From: Listeria welshimeri serovar 6b str. SLCC5334
GTDB lineage: Bacteria; Bacillota; Bacilli; Lactobacillales; Listeriaceae
NCBI RefSeq assembly: GCF_000060285.1
Contig: NC_008555.1
Coordinates: 372,001-436,000, forward strand
DNA length: 64,000 nucleotides
Reading direction: 5' to 3'
The stretch's first letter is position 1, and each line of letters begins with the position of its first letter. The notes under the pieces were generated by a model. The model saw only the letters and a list, made by a program, of their open reading frames with translations, did no database searches and was not told the DNA's origin. A program made the position numbers and the translations under genes. Of the stretch, positions 61,987-64,000 are shown one piece after another.

Positions 61987-62415
61987 TCATGTAGTAGCTA
62001 TTTTCATTGACGATTAATTCTATTTGAGCTAGTGAAAGTATGAGAGTCAAGTTGATTTTTAGGAACTTTTTCCCTTTATATAGAAGATTTAGAGCTAAAA
62101 TTCAATAATAATACTTATTTCGGCATTTTAGTAAAGATATTTAATGGTTTGTATGCGAATTGTATAATTTTAAGCCTTTTTCCTTATCTGAAAGGTATAA
62201 ATTCAGAGGGTGATTAGGAAGCTCGACAATTTTCATAACTAAGTGATATCAACGGTTTACTGGCATTTTATGATTTATAAGATGAAAAATGTTACGGAAA
62301 AATGACGAGTATATACTAAATTCACGTAAAATCGTTGTAAATGCACATACAAATTTATCGTCGTTTCTACGATAATTAAGTTTGTGGAAGAGTTTTAGAA
62401 AGGATGATTAAGCAG
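61987..62415. other. Long intergenic region upstream of the Crp-like regulator
   Basis: About 430 bp without a credible gene. TATACT occurs near 62312 with a TTACGG about 14 bp upstream, too short for a good promoter. A small hairpin (ATCGT/ACGAT) lies near 62358-62374. The length suggests a regulated promoter or long 5' leader for the regulator. I see nothing else certain. Confidence 0.4.
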
Positions 62416-63051
62416 ATGAAATATATTGAATACTACGAGTACATGAAAAAAGACGCCATTATATATGCTTATCTACTTAATAATTTTTCTTATGTATCTA
62501 GAAAAGTAGAAACTTGGGAAAGCGTGACATTGGATCGCAAACATATTTTATTAGTGAAAAGCGGTGCGCTATTTGAAGAGAATGATGGGAAGAAGAGTGG
62601 CATTGCGCGATGTTTCTTTCAAAAAAGCTTGTTTTTTCCAACAAGAAAATCTATTCAACTCAAAGCTTTCGAGACATCAGAAATTTGTTGTATAAGTGCA
62701 GATGTAGTCTTTAGGAAACTAGAGGAAGACCAAATATTATCTGATTTTTTCTTGCAAATCGCAGAAAAAAACGAACAAGATTTAAAAAGACAAGTATTTT
62801 TAGCAACTGAGAATCCAAAAAACAAAATTGTTTCTACACTTAATTTTCTATTAGAAAACAATTTTTCAAATAATGATATGACTGCCTTTCCAGTATGGTT
62901 GCAGATGAACATTTTAGCAAAATTAGCAAATTGTTCTATTTCCACAATATCTTCTATTGTACATGAACTGCAAAACAAAGGAATGCTAGATATCCAATCC
63001 ACTCCTTGGAAACTCTTAGGAAGGAATATGAAACTCGAATATTATGAATAA
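62416..63051 (+). CDS. Crp/Fnr-family (PrfA-like) transcriptional regulator
   Basis: The 211-residue protein has an N-terminal cyclic-nucleotide-binding-like beta barrel (about 15-105) and a C-terminal winged HTH (AKLANCSISTISSIVHELQN). Listeria has many such PrfA relatives that do not bind cAMP. I use ATG 62416; the ATG at 62404 sits against the AAAGG site and so is unlikely. It is 130 bp upstream of the surface-anchored gene and may regulate it. Confidence 0.82.
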   Translation: MKYIEYYEYMKKDAIIYAYLLNNFSYVSRKVETWESVTLDRKHILLVKSGALFEENDGKKSGIARCFFQKSLFFPTRKSIQLKAFETSEICCISADVVFRKLEEDQILSDFFLQIAEKNEQDLKRQVFLATENPKNKIVSTLNFLLENNFSNNDMTAFPVWLQMNILAKLANCSISTISSIVHELQNKGMLDIQSTPWKLLGRNMKLEYYE

Positions 63052-63180
63052 AAAATCTCAAAAACAATTTGAGAAATTAGCAAGTTAAGCAGTAATTTTT
63101 ATGGTACAAGTCTTGAAAAAACAAAATCAAGTACTTTTCCAAGCACACACAATTCAAAACAAAAAAAGAGGTGGAATTAG

Positions 63181-64000
<820 letters not shown>

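Overview
The window looks like a chromosomal segment of a Listeria species. It is low-GC Firmicute DNA with strong AGGAGG-type ribosome binding sites, a 466-residue PgdA, paired mannosylglycerate-type PTS operons, a sortase-anchored surface protein and a large WapA/RHS protein. From memory, the backbone from about 5.3 to 33.3 kb follows the L. monocytogenes lmo0397-lmo0432 order. In strain EGD-e the inlAB genes come next; here wapA and a long accessory array occupy that side. I cannot assign the species from sequence alone.

Region 1 (1-5.3 kb, accessory): three tandem genes for near-identical 33-residue hydrophobic peptides repeat with an exact 139-bp period, behind a CcpA-type cre site and a -10 box. 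They are followed by a terminator, an IPKTG sortase-anchored protein, a GntR-type regulator and a three-gene MacAB/YknXYZ-type ABC exporter. The set resembles a small-peptide production and export locus.

Region 2 (5.3-33.3 kb, backbone): two paralogous fructose-family PTS (IIA, IIB, IIC) plus GH38 alpha-mannosidase operons, each with a PRD-type regulator, lie about 18 kb apart. Between them are a Pit phosphate transporter, a glyoxalase-fold protein, a NusG-II protein, small membrane proteins, a ZIP metal transporter, a candidate small RNA, pgdA, an XRE repressor with two clear operator palindromes, a signal-peptidase-like protein, a TMEM175-type channel, a HAD phosphatase and a GRP sugar transporter. 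A LysR regulator, an acetyltransferase and a short-chain dehydrogenase close the block.

Region 3 (33.3-59 kb, accessory): a 2192-residue WapA polymorphic toxin with a basic, compositionally distinct C-terminal tip is followed by its probable membrane immunity gene. About 18 kb of densely packed immunity-like genes, duplicates, fragments and pseudogenes then follow. At least eight families recur, including a displaced and decayed RHS tip, three copies of the tip-adjacent membrane immunity gene, HEAT-repeat proteins, and four tandem pairs of tiny membrane proteins. This is the layout expected from repeated toxin-tip replacement, with old immunity genes kept as a reservoir.

Region 4 (59-64 kb): a DUF1307-type lipoprotein, a WG-repeat protein with a SUKH-like tail, a Crp/Fnr (PrfA-like) regulator and a signal-anchored protein cut by the window end.
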